A stretch of 64,000 nucleotides of DNA from Bin80 sp965116685 (GTDB taxonomy: Bacteria; Bacteroidota; Rhodothermia; Rhodothermales; Bin80), in assembly GCA_965116685.1 (NCBI GenBank), contig OZ220707.1, forward strand, positions 930,001-994,000. The letters are read 5' to 3'. The position numbers and the translations under genes were made by a program. The notes below the pieces were generated by a model that saw only the letters and a list, made by a program, of their open reading frames with translations, did not search any database and had not been told where the DNA came from. Below are positions 26,164 through 34,023 of this stretch, one piece after another. How positions within the stretch are numbered: the stretch's first letter is position 1; the number at the start of each line of letters is the position of its first letter.

Positions 26164-26877
26164 ATGCGTGTCCTTGTTATCATTCCTGCATTTAATGAAG
26201 CCGCAGCAATCGCTCAGGTGATTCAAGATATCCCTCATGGACTCGTCACCGAAGTCATCGTTGTTAATAATGCTTCAACCGATGCAACAGAAAAAAATGC
26301 ATCCAAGGCAGGAGCAACTGTGCTTCACGAAGCCAGACGCGGCTATGGCTATGCCTGTCTTCGCGGGCTTGCTTATGCATCAAGCCGGAACCCGGATGTA
26401 ATCGTATTCCTTGATGGCGACTATTCGGATCACCCTGATGAGATGTCCGCGCTGATCGCTCCGATTCAAGCTGGAACCCACGATCTTGTAATCGGCAGCC
26501 GCATCAAGGGGGTGAGTGAGCGCGGTGCCCTTTTACCACAGGCACGCTGGGGAAATCGCCTGGCTTGTCTGCTGATGCGATTATTCTGGGGAGCCCGCTA
26601 CAGTGATCTGGGGCCCTTCCGAGCCATTCGATATCAGTCCCTGATGAAGTTGCATATGCGTGACGCAACCTTTGGCTGGACCATTGAGATGCAAATCAAA
26701 GCATCTATAGCGGGTTTACGTATCACAGAGATCCCGGTCTCCTATCGGAGACGAGTCGGTATATCCAAAATCACCGGAACCCTGGCAGGAACCATAAAGG
26801 CATCGATAAAAATCCTTGGAGTCATCTTCCGATTTGCAATCATATCTCATTATCTGCGTAAAAGACTAGTTGCGTGA
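26164..26877 (+). CDS. Family 2 glycosyltransferase (DPM1-like)
   Basis: A 237-residue GT-A fold enzyme. It opens with the family's VLVIIPAFNEAAAIAQVI, then VIVVNNASTDAT, and has the DxD-type metal site in VIVFLDGDYSDHPDE (~residues 80-94). A later YSDLGPFRAIRYQSL and GWTIEMQIKA match polyprenyl-phosphate mannosyl/glucosyltransferases. There are no C-terminal membrane spans of the GtrB type, so it is probably a soluble or peripheral enzyme that makes a polyprenyl-phosphate sugar or modifies a surface glycan. It is separated from ilvE by about 60 bp and transcribed in the same direction. Confidence 0.88.
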   Translation: MRVLVIIPAFNEAAAIAQVIQDIPHGLVTEVIVVNNASTDATEKNASKAGATVLHEARRGYGYACLRGLAYASSRNPDVIVFLDGDYSDHPDEMSALIAPIQAGTHDLVIGSRIKGVSERGALLPQARWGNRLACLLMRLFWGARYSDLGPFRAIRYQSLMKLHMRDATFGWTIEMQIKASIAGLRITEIPVSYRRRVGISKITGTLAGTIKASIKILGVIFRFAIISHYLRKRLVA

Positions 26878-26938
26878 CTGCCCCAGATTGCAACCGCAGG
26901 TCTTCTTATACGTAAGTGCGCTTCAAATCCAATTCAGC

Positions 26939-27850
26939 ATGAATTACGATATCTGGTTTAATGGAAAGTTTGTCCCTCACGAAGAGGCAAAAGTTCATGT
27001 GCTTGCACATGTGATTCACTATGGCTCGAGTGTATTTGAAGGCATTCGTGCGTACCAGACCAAGAAAGGCACTGCTGTATTTCGTCTTCGCGAGCACATG
27101 CGGCGTTTGCTGGATTCTGCCAAGATCTACCGTATGAAGCCTCCTTATGACCTGGAAGCTCTTCAGCAGGCAGCAATTCAAACCGTCTCTCGGAGTAACC
27201 TGCAGTCCAGTTATATCCGGCCTATCATATTTCGAGGGCGGGGTCCAATGGGAGTGAGTCCATTGGACAACCCCATCGAAACTGCCATTGCAGTCTTTGA
27301 ATGGGGACCATACCTTGGAGAAGATGCACTGGAAGGGGGGATTGATGTGCAGGTGGCTTCTTGGAATCGATTTGCTCCGAATACCGTGCCTGCACTTGCA
27401 AAAGCAGGAGGAAACTACATCAATGCCAGCTTGGTCAAGATGGATGCTGTCCTCAATGGATACGAAGAAGGAATTATGCTAACCACCAGTGGTTATCTTG
27501 CGGAAGGCAGTGGGGAGAATCTATTCCTTGTTCGGGATGGCGAAATTTATACGGCACCGACCGCCTTCTCAATCCTGCCGGGCATTACGCGATCAACGGT
27601 GATGCAGTTGGCGAAAGTTGCGGGGATTCCGGTACATGAAGGAAGTATGCCACGTGAGGCGCTCTATCTTGCAGATGAGCTATTCTTTACAGGCACCGCT
27701 GCCGAGATCACTCCCATCCGTTCGGTAGACAAATATGTCATTGGCAATGGGAAACGTGGGGAGGTCACACAAAAAATACAAGAAGCGTTTTTTGATGTCG
27801 TTGGAGAGGGAAACGATCCATTCGGCTGGCTCACTCCTGTTGCCAACTGA
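26939..27850 (+). CDS. ilvE: Branched-chain amino acid aminotransferase
   Basis: A class IV PLP aminotransferase of 303 residues, starting at ATG 26939 (MNYDIWFNGKFVPHEEAKV). The longer frame from 26870 adds residues unlike the family. Signatures: HYGSSVFEGIRAY, FRLREHMRRLLDSAK, the PLP lysine in LAKAGGNYINASLVK, then GYEEGIMLTTSGYLAEGSGENLF, and a C-terminal FFTGTAAEITPI. It interconverts Leu/Ile/Val and their 2-oxo acids using glutamate, in the cytoplasm. The length is normal for the family (about 300). Nothing nearby belongs to the branched-chain pathway. Confidence 0.95.
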   Translation: MNYDIWFNGKFVPHEEAKVHVLAHVIHYGSSVFEGIRAYQTKKGTAVFRLREHMRRLLDSAKIYRMKPPYDLEALQQAAIQTVSRSNLQSSYIRPIIFRGRGPMGVSPLDNPIETAIAVFEWGPYLGEDALEGGIDVQVASWNRFAPNTVPALAKAGGNYINASLVKMDAVLNGYEEGIMLTTSGYLAEGSGENLFLVRDGEIYTAPTAFSILPGITRSTVMQLAKVAGIPVHEGSMPREALYLADELFFTGTAAEITPIRSVDKYVIGNGKRGEVTQKIQEAFFDVVGEGNDPFGWLTPVAN

Positions 27851-27913
27851 TTTTGTGCTATACCTGAGCTTCCCACTTTATTTCAATCTTTTCCTGCTTT
27901 TTGTTGATTTTGG

Positions 27914-27945
27914 AACGATAGGGCCCAATATGGAGTCCTATCGTT
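27914..27945. terminator. Inverted repeat downstream of ilvE, possible terminator
   Basis: A perfect 9-bp inverted repeat (aacgatagg / cctatcgtt) with a 14-base loop, 63 bp after the ilvE stop. No T-run follows, so a rho-independent terminator is uncertain; it could also be a protein-binding palindrome. Confidence 0.4.
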
Positions 27946-28065
27946 GAACATTCCCCTATCTGGCCTCAATTTCAGACTTATGTCTTAATTTGTTGCATGA
28001 TTATGTGATACAGGCAGTTGCTTCCAACTTCGCGTAAAATGCAAGGAGCATGCAGGGATGGAATA

Positions 28066-29820
28066 ATGTTACCAACTAGTTCATCAATATTTTGGAAAGA
28101 AGTTGCTTTGGGGGAGGATACTGGCATGGAATTGAAAGCCGTTGAATTCCGTGGAGACAAAGTTTCTGCCCCCCGGCGCGATTCCCTAGCGAATGAGATC
28201 GCAGCATTCGCGAATGGTGAGGGTGGGCGGCTAGTCTTAGGTGTGATGGATGACCGACAGCCTCAGTCCATCGAACCATCAAAACTAGACATACTAGTCC
28301 GGTTCGTAGGTGAAATTTGCCGAGAAAGTATCAAACCTGAAATAAAAGCTAATGTCTTCAGAGTGCCAATAGAATTTGCCGATGGGGGGGCTCTTTTGGT
28401 CGAAATCCCAAAGAGTAGGACAGTACATCGCTCCCCGGGGGGGTATTTTCACCGAACTGGTGATAGTAAGGTCCAAATGGATGCGGTTGAGGTACATCGA
28501 TTGACTCAGATACGCGGGCAGTCCGATGACGCGTCAACAGATACCCAAATCGTCAGAGATGCAGGGATCAATAGTCTAAATAGGCGCCTATGGCGTAGAT
28601 ACGTGAGCTCTCGAGTACATGATTCGCCTGAAGTGGCGTTGACGAAACTGAAATTCGTCAAAAAAGATTCGGAAAACGATTTTCAAGCGACGGTGGGAGG
28701 TGTGCTCTTGGCATCTATGGACCCACGCGAATGGTTGCCAAATGCTTGGATCCAAGCTGTATGTTACCGTGGGCATCGACCTGATAGTAATCAACAAATT
28801 GATTCCAAAGATATCACTGGCCCACTTGACCAACAGATTCGGGAAGCAGTACGTTTCGTAGTCTCCAATATGCGAACGGCAGCATATAAAAACCCTGCAC
28901 GCATTGATCTACCTCAATTCAGTATAAGAGCAGTCTTTGAAGCGGTTGTGAATGCGGTGGTTCATCGTGACTACGCTGTACGCGGGTCAAGAATTCGTCT
29001 ATTCATTTTTGAGGATCGGCTTGAATTATATTCACCCGGTGGTCTATGCAACTCGATCACCACTGAAGACCTACGCACGAGTCAGTTCACCCGTAACGAA
29101 TTGCTCGCTTCACGTCTGGGTCAATGCTCCGTCGGTGATGTGCAGGGATCTGGAGGGCGGGAATATTTCATTGAGCGTCGCGGTGAGGGAATTACGGTTA
29201 TTGAGGATGAAACTTATGCTCTGGCAGGGAAGCGCCCTATGTTTCAGTTGATCGGCGGGCGCGAACTAAAGGTTGTTTTGCCGGCAGCCCGTCTTCCAGT
29301 GCCAGAGGGTGTGCCGGTTTCTGTAGTGGTTTTCCATAGAAATACTGGCGAACCACAATCAGGCGTACATGTACTGATTCTCTACCCAAATAAAACGTAC
29401 CTTGAGGCACATACCGATACCCTCGGACTAGCTGAGTTTTCAATCCATTCCAGACTTCCAATAACCATTTTCTGTGCAGCGGAAGGCTTTAAGGCACATG
29501 TAGAACGGTTCTTCTTGCCCGACAGGCCACTGAAGATTTCCCTTGAACCTGTTCCAGACGGGGGATCGTGGATTATGGCCAATCGTACGGGAAATCTGCC
29601 CGGCATCAGGGGAGGGTTGAACCCCATATTGGATACTCTTGATCGTACCTACCTCTACACGAATAATATTGCAGTCAATGAGGGCGAGGCCCAACCTGTC
29701 CACTTTTCGTTGAATGACCCAGTGCAGATAAGAGATGTGTCTGGAACTCGTGCTACGCTTTGGTTTCGCGAGATGATCGGAACTTCCTGCATCTTTGACT
29801 ACCGCTATGGGAAACCGTGA
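28066..29820 (+). CDS. AlbA_2 (Schlafen-like) / HATPase_c_4 protein with C-terminal carboxypeptidase-regulatory-like domain
   Basis: I choose ATG 28066 (584 residues), preceded by a purine-rich gcaggga; alternative in-frame starts exist at 28018 and 28039. N-terminal AlbA_2 domain: FWKEVALGEDTGMELKAVEF, then LANEIAAFANGEGGRLVLGV (~50-70), as in RecG-like/Schlafen-fold putative DNA-binding proteins. Middle: a GHKL ATPase-like N-box region, FEAVVNAVVHRDYAVRGSRI, and DRLELYSPGGL. After ~residue 400 there is a beta-rich VPVSVVVFHRNTGEPQSGV...DTLGLAEF segment resembling carboxypeptidase regulatory or transthyretin-like folds, then a conserved-looking tail ending GTSCIFDYRYGKP. AlbA_2 proteins are often found in defence or mobile regions. 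The role here is unknown. The last ~35 bp are duplicated at 44251. Two G7 runs lie inside the gene. Confidence 0.8.
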   Translation: MLPTSSSIFWKEVALGEDTGMELKAVEFRGDKVSAPRRDSLANEIAAFANGEGGRLVLGVMDDRQPQSIEPSKLDILVRFVGEICRESIKPEIKANVFRVPIEFADGGALLVEIPKSRTVHRSPGGYFHRTGDSKVQMDAVEVHRLTQIRGQSDDASTDTQIVRDAGINSLNRRLWRRYVSSRVHDSPEVALTKLKFVKKDSENDFQATVGGVLLASMDPREWLPNAWIQAVCYRGHRPDSNQQIDSKDITGPLDQQIREAVRFVVSNMRTAAYKNPARIDLPQFSIRAVFEAVVNAVVHRDYAVRGSRIRLFIFEDRLELYSPGGLCNSITTEDLRTSQFTRNELLASRLGQCSVGDVQGSGGREYFIERRGEGITVIEDETYALAGKRPMFQLIGGRELKVVLPAARLPVPEGVPVSVVVFHRNTGEPQSGVHVLILYPNKTYLEAHTDTLGLAEFSIHSRLPITIFCAAEGFKAHVERFFLPDRPLKISLEPVPDGGSWIMANRTGNLPGIRGGLNPILDTLDRTYLYTNNIAVNEGEAQPVHFSLNDPVQIRDVSGTRATLWFREMIGTSCIFDYRYGKP

Positions 29821-29973
29821 TGTGGCAAACGTAAGAGGACTATTCATGCTCATTTCCTCTCCGAGTCGACGATGGAAATTCCGTTTTTAAATGGCAGACC
29901 GCTCATCCGTCTAAAATTGTCGGTGAGCAGGATCAATCCAGTGCTGGCATGCAAACGATGTGGTGTCCACTAA
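29786..29973. repeat. ~188-bp direct repeat, copy 1
   Basis: Runs from the last codons of the AlbA_2 gene through the PIN-like remnant and ends at gtgtccactaa. It matches 44251-44439 over the whole length, with scattered substitutions and a short indel near the AlbA_2 stop. The two copies bracket the 29974-44250 mosaic block. Confidence 0.85.
29850..29971 (-). pseudogene. Possible PIN-domain (VapC-like) C-terminal remnant, copy 1
   Basis: The minus strand reads STGLILLTDNFRRMSGLPF followed by KNGISIVDSERK and a stop at 29850. This resembles the last strand-helix of a PIN-domain toxin (typical pattern LVTNDxxDFxRxxGLxxENW). There is no start codon or upstream domain. The second copy at 44316 keeps the same frame, with mostly synonymous differences, suggesting descent from a coding sequence. 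The family call is tentative. Confidence 0.4.
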
Positions 29974-30019
29974 TCCCAAGTTCGTCATTTTAGAGTGCTC
30001 CAAAGTAGTGAACTTGGGA
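29974..30019. repeat. 10-bp inverted repeat (tcccaagttc / gaacttggga)
   Basis: Perfect 10-bp arms separated by 26 bases, placed exactly where the 188-bp direct repeat ends. It could be a small inserted element, a hairpin terminator or chance; nothing is encoded in it. Confidence 0.5.
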
Positions 30020-30137
30020 AAAGAAACAAAACCGTCATCTTGTTGTGGACAAAATATGATGACCGAATATGTGACCAAGCTTTGTCAGATGTCAGCGCGT
30101 TGCAGGGTTTAAGGCGATTTATATAGGCTCTTCGCTT

Positions 30138-31394
30138 TTACGTGTGGGTAGTATGATTTTGGAAGCCTACTGGATACAAATCCAGTCCGCCGAGATAGAA
30201 GTAGATTGCATTGGCAAACCGCTTTTGGTTACGGAAGCCGCGCGCACGAATTTTGACGGATTTGATGCGACTGTTGATACTCTCGGCGGGGCCATTGCTG
30301 ACCTTTAAGACCACTGCATTGATCATCCCCCACAAATGATTCTTGATGGTTTTCGCCGCTTTTTTCATCGGTTCCAGTTGGCAACGCATGGCCCAGGACA
30401 ACCATCGTTTCCATCCTTTGAGTGCCCACGTGGGATGGACATAATGCCATAACTTCTGGGACAATTCCTTGATGGCCCACGCACGAGCTGTTTTCAGCGA
30501 ACTGGTCTTTAACTGGTTGAATCGTTTCTTTTGCCGCGTCGACATATTCTTCGGATTGGTCAGCCAATCATACTTGGTTCCAGTGAGATCGTAGATTTCT
30601 TCTTTCCGCAATTCCCGGTTCTCCTGCCGACGGACTTTATCCACGGCATCTCCAATGTATTTGGCCACATGAAAACGATCAAATGCAATCTTTTTATCCG
30701 CGCCGGGAACCCACAATTTCGTGGCACTGATATACGCGGGCCACATATCCATACTGACGCTTTCAATGGCGTCCAACTGCTCCGCAGAACGTCCACCATA
30801 ATACCCGTTCAAACTGGCCATTGTCCGACCCTCCCCGACATACAGCACGGTGGCCGTGTCTGGATTGGACACCACAGTAATGTAATTGTGCCCTTTCTTA
30901 TAAGAGGTCTCATCGACACAGATATGGGCAATGGGTTCGTCTTCTCTGCGGTCCAGTCCCCGATTTACCGCACGCTCCATAATGTTGGCAATCATCGTCC
31001 AACTCGCATTCACTCGGGTCGCCACCGTCGAAATATTGGTTGAATCCTTCAACGCGTCAATCACATGAGACTCAAACGCAGTCGTAAAACTCACGCGCGC
31101 ATCGGCCCAAGGAACCGAAATCGTCCGGATTCCATGCTCCGAACACGACACACGTGGCACCTTTGCCACTACTTTGGTTTGATAATTGCAGATCCCGGTG
31201 TGACGCCATTTCCGGACACGATGGTCATAGCCAGGACAAACTTTCCCACACTCAGGACAGTGAAGAATCGAATCCTTCGAACAGGTTACATGAATCTCCG
31301 CCATAAACGATACTTTATCCTGCTTGATCTCCGAAACCTCCCAAGGAGATTCAATCCCTAAAAGATGATTAATATCTTGAATACGTAAGGCCAT
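30138..31394 (-). CDS. ISL3-family transposase
   Basis: A 418-residue protein, full length. The N-terminal zinc-ribbon cysteines (HCPECGKVCPG, ~46-56) and helix-turn-helix region precede a DDE domain with D161 (HICVDETSYKKGHNY), D216 (SVSMDMWPAY) and E371 (SNGPAESINSRIK). FDRFHVAKY and the ending FANAIYFYLGGLDLYP are diagnostic. It is probably catalytically competent. The IS256-type insertion just upstream may have removed its own promoter, so present expression is uncertain. The transposase at 5575-6129 is a distant relic of the same family. Confidence 0.95.
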   Translation of the reverse strand: MALRIQDINHLLGIESPWEVSEIKQDKVSFMAEIHVTCSKDSILHCPECGKVCPGYDHRVRKWRHTGICNYQTKVVAKVPRVSCSEHGIRTISVPWADARVSFTTAFESHVIDALKDSTNISTVATRVNASWTMIANIMERAVNRGLDRREDEPIAHICVDETSYKKGHNYITVVSNPDTATVLYVGEGRTMASLNGYYGGRSAEQLDAIESVSMDMWPAYISATKLWVPGADKKIAFDRFHVAKYIGDAVDKVRRQENRELRKEEIYDLTGTKYDWLTNPKNMSTRQKKRFNQLKTSSLKTARAWAIKELSQKLWHYVHPTWALKGWKRWLSWAMRCQLEPMKKAAKTIKNHLWGMINAVVLKVSNGPAESINSRIKSVKIRARGFRNQKRFANAIYFYLGGLDLYPVGFQNHTTHT

Positions 31395-31448
31395 CGTTGG
31401 TATATGATTGATTGTCGTCTCCTAAACGTAGCCAAGATAACAACGAAA

Positions 31449-32705
31449 TCAATCCGGGGATGCCCCAAATTTAGTGGAAGTTGGGGGAAGTTGTAAGGTT
31501 GTACCATTGTACTGATTTTTGGTTTTGCCATGTCGATCCAGTGTTCGGAGGAACGCTTCCCAATCTGAATCTTGCGGGATGGGGTTCAGGGATCGTTGTT
31601 CAATGTCCAGACACGCGGCCGCAATCCATCGTTGGCGCTGATCCGAGTTGGTCCACCGCGTGACTCTGCGAGTCATATGTGCCAGTCGACTGTTCACGCT
31701 CTCAATGATATTCGTGGTTCGAAGCCGGTCACGCAGCGACTTGCGGACCCCCATTTTGTGAAGGGTAAGGGTCTCTTCCAGTCCCTCTTTTAAGCTGCCC
31801 GCGGCTTCGGGACAGTGTAATTCCAAGAATCGGATCAAGGCGATCAGTTGTTTTTTCGCTTCGGCATACGTCGCAGCTGCATAGGCCGCTTCCAGTTCCT
31901 TTTTCACCTGTTCGGCAAGGTCGGCATCACGGATCTTGCCGACCACATTTTCACGCTTGTGCCACTGATATCGTTGAATCAGCGCCCGATCTCCAAAGAC
32001 CTCTTGCACGCCTTTGCGCAAGCCGTCCAGTAACACCAGCAACGGGCCCGCAGTTCGGAAGCCACGGGCTTGCAGATTCTGCAGTAATGCCACCACGCAT
32101 GAATGCGCTTCCGTTTTGGCCTCAATGAATCCGAGAATCACCTTCTTGCCTTCGCGAGTCAGACCCACGGCGATCAGAATCTGCTCACTTCGTAAGGTCT
32201 TCCCGTCAATGAACAGGGTCACAAACTCCATCTCATCAAACCGCCGGTTCATGAACGTTTCCAATGCGTTGGCCGTCTCGCGGATAAACACGCGCCCGGT
32301 AGTGGAGCCGCTGAGCCCAAATGCCTCCGCCAGATGCTCCGATACTTGCCCATAGTTGCGCTGAGAGAGTCCAAGCAGAATGCTGCGGGTCAATTCCTGC
32401 TCATAGTCGACCTCGGTCTCATGCAGGATCTTGTACGTCTGCAGGGGAACTTCCTCATTCTTTTCGCTATTGCGAACCCGGGGAACATTTACGGGCACCT
32501 TGGCGCCGTTCCAGCGAATGGAGCCGGGATTGCTGCCCCAGCGATGACACTTCGTTTTGGTGTGCTTCCAGGGCCGGCCACAAAGCTCGCTCACTTCGGC
32601 CTGAAATAATAGCGGAACGAATTCCAGGAACCAGTTTGGACTCCGAAACAGCCGGGCCAGTTGGATTGCTTTGTTGGAAGAAAAGAGAGGGGATAATGCA
32701 GGCAT
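31449..32705 (-). CDS. IS256-family (mutator-type) transposase
   Basis: I place the start at ATG 32705 (MPALSPLFSSNK...), 14 bp after the upstream ORF's stop; a longer frame to 32789 would overlap that ORF. This gives 418 residues. DDE residues: D167 (LFIDGKTL), D227 (LVLLDGLRKGV) and E335 (TNIIESVNSRL), with the family's RYQWHKRENV between the second D and E. All are intact. The frame runs through the terminal inverted repeat, and its stop (31449-31451) lies in the target duplication, so the last residues are supplied by flanking DNA. It is probably expressed from a promoter ahead of the dead homologue, as the second gene of a two-gene operon. Confidence 0.95.
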   Translation of the reverse strand: MPALSPLFSSNKAIQLARLFRSPNWFLEFVPLLFQAEVSELCGRPWKHTKTKCHRWGSNPGSIRWNGAKVPVNVPRVRNSEKNEEVPLQTYKILHETEVDYEQELTRSILLGLSQRNYGQVSEHLAEAFGLSGSTTGRVFIRETANALETFMNRRFDEMEFVTLFIDGKTLRSEQILIAVGLTREGKKVILGFIEAKTEAHSCVVALLQNLQARGFRTAGPLLVLLDGLRKGVQEVFGDRALIQRYQWHKRENVVGKIRDADLAEQVKKELEAAYAAATYAEAKKQLIALIRFLELHCPEAAGSLKEGLEETLTLHKMGVRKSLRDRLRTTNIIESVNSRLAHMTRRVTRWTNSDQRQRWIAAACLDIEQRSLNPIPQDSDWEAFLRTLDRHGKTKNQYNGTTLQLPPTSTKFGASPD

Positions 32706-33723
32706 GAGTTTAAGGGGTTTTAGGTGGAAAGAAAGGGTTTGAGTGCCGCACTCAACGGGGGAAGATCCGTCCAATGTCGGACACGGCACAATCGGGGTTC
32801 AAGGTCCAACAGGGTTGCACACAGGTGCATCCCGCGCTGATGGACGGGGGTTTCCGTCAGGCGGCGTTTTGCACGAGTCAAGAGCGAGTTTAACGAATTC
32901 AGCACGCGCAGTCCCCGGTCGCTGCGCAGCAATTGTCCGGTACGTTGCAAGGTGAGCGTGGCGTCCAATGCATATCCAGGTACACTCCCCGAAGAACGGT
33001 TGACCTTCGTCAAGTCTGCCGTGATTTGCTGGAGATTCGTCCGGGCCTGGGCGGCATCGCACTGTTGCCACGCCTGCTGGAGACGATGACGAAACTGCAG
33101 CGCATCGTCGGGATCCAATCCACTCAGCGCTTCGGACATGACCGTATTCAGGCATCGCTGTACCGCGACACGGGATCCCCATACGCGAGATACCGCGGCT
33201 TGGAGGGGCACATTGCCGGGAAGGGTCACCAGCATCCCCGCTCCCAATCCACGCAGACTCAAATCGTCCAGTACGGCTTCCATCCCGGACTGGTCCTGAG
33301 GGCCGCATTCGGTCACATTCACGATCCGGCGATGTCCCTGGAGGTTGACCCCAACGCCCAGTAAGATATGCAGCCCCATCACATACGAGGGCTGAAGCCA
33401 CAAATGGACCAGAGGCTCCGTATGCCAGTCCCGACAGGACAGCAAAGAAACCGCCGATTCCCAGCATGAAGTAGGCGCCGCCACCTCGGGATCGGGCTCC
33501 ACTGCAGCAGATACTGCGGGCGGAGGCGGCGAAGGCACGGAGGAAATCCGCTCGGTCAGCATACGTAGAACATCCACATAATGTCGAACCAATTCTACAT
33601 GCAGATCTGGAGCATGCTCCGGAACAGGGGAAGAAGAAAATAAAGATTCCAGGTTCATCGAATCGCGATCGGTTAGGAGTTATAAGTGAATCCCCTAACT
33701 TCCACTAAATTTGACGCATCCCC
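31456..33723 (-). mobile_element. IS256-family element, 2268 bp, two ORFs, intact
   Basis: The ends are inverted repeats of about 30 bp (ggggatgc, two variable bases, caaatttagtggaagtt, then ggggga at the left or aggggat at the right). Both flanks carry the 8-bp duplication atcaatcc (31448-31455 and 33724-33731), the size expected for IS256. It is inserted inside the ISL3 element. At about 2.27 kb it is longer than the usual 1.3-1.5 kb, because it carries an additional gene homologous to the transposase. Confidence 0.93.
32720..33658 (-). CDS. Catalytically dead IS256 transposase homologue carried in the same element
   Basis: A 312-residue protein, the first gene of the element. After a Pro-rich N-terminal region (~41-60), residues ~84-290 can be aligned by eye with the neighbouring transposase: HLWLQPSYVMGLHILLGVGV against TLFIDGKTL...ILIAVGL; the LVTLPGNVPL block against LVLLDGLRKGV; RVLNSLNSLLTRAKRRLT against NIIESVNSRLAHMTRRVT. 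The catalytic positions become Q89, P147 and N254, so all three metal ligands are lost. The spacing (58 and 107) is nearly that of the active enzyme (60 and 108). The frame is long, uninterrupted and well placed for co-translation, which argues for selection rather than decay. Possible roles: heteromeric architecture, end binding, or an inhibitor. These are inferences. Confidence 0.8.
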   Translation of the reverse strand: MNLESLFSSSPVPEHAPDLHVELVRHYVDVLRMLTERISSVPSPPPPAVSAAVEPDPEVAAPTSCWESAVSLLSCRDWHTEPLVHLWLQPSYVMGLHILLGVGVNLQGHRRIVNVTECGPQDQSGMEAVLDDLSLRGLGAGMLVTLPGNVPLQAAVSRVWGSRVAVQRCLNTVMSEALSGLDPDDALQFRHRLQQAWQQCDAAQARTNLQQITADLTKVNRSSGSVPGYALDATLTLQRTGQLLRSDRGLRVLNSLNSLLTRAKRRLTETPVHQRGMHLCATLLDLEPRLCRVRHWTDLPPLSAALKPFLST

Positions 33724-34001
33724 ATCAATCCGATCTCATTGTCGTTGATCTTATATTCTGATTCCAAACCCACTTAAAAAGGGGAAGCCCCTTTATATAA
33801 AACCGATCTTGGTACGTCAGAGGACATGACACATCAAAACGAGCCTGAGTACCCAGATCACAGTAAAATAAATTGTGCATTTAGGATCTATAACTCACAT
33901 ATATCGGAACTTTCCCCCATTCCAGTTTTTTGCAGGCACGATTTTCTTCATAGATTCAGGGCTTTTAAAAAACTGATCGCCGTTAAGGGCGGCGGCTATT
34001 T

Positions 34002-34018
34002 GGGGGGTTCGGTCCCCC
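34002..34018 (-). terminator. GC hairpin after the IS1634 relic
   Basis: A ggggg/ccccc stem (34003-34007 with 34014-34018) with a 6-base loop, located 6 bp past the stop of the minus-strand transposase fragment. No T-run is visible. It may be part of the old element's end. Confidence 0.35.
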
Positions 34019-34023
34019 GATGA

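Larger units (their letters stand above)
30126..33791 (-). mobile_element. ISL3-family element interrupted by an IS256-type element
   Basis: The left end starts ggctcttcgcttttacg, a typical ISL3-type terminus. The right end, read inward, is ggggcttccccttttta. They align as imperfect repeats, both followed by a GTGGGT block. The flanks are tttatata on both sides (30118-30125 and 33792-33799), an 8-bp target duplication. Removing the nested IS256 element and its duplication leaves about 1390 bp, normal for the family. The transposase gene is intact; the nested insertion lies 53 bp upstream of its start. Confidence 0.75.

Noticed and set aside
32799..33467. Antisense-frame 222-codon open frame overlapping the dead IS256 homologue
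   Set aside because: The overlapping frame (32720-33658) aligns with the IS256 transposase, whereas this one matches nothing.
33826..34023. 65-codon open frame between the ISL3 right end and the IS1634 relic
   Set aside because: Runs into a hairpin and IS-end sequence and has no recognisable product.
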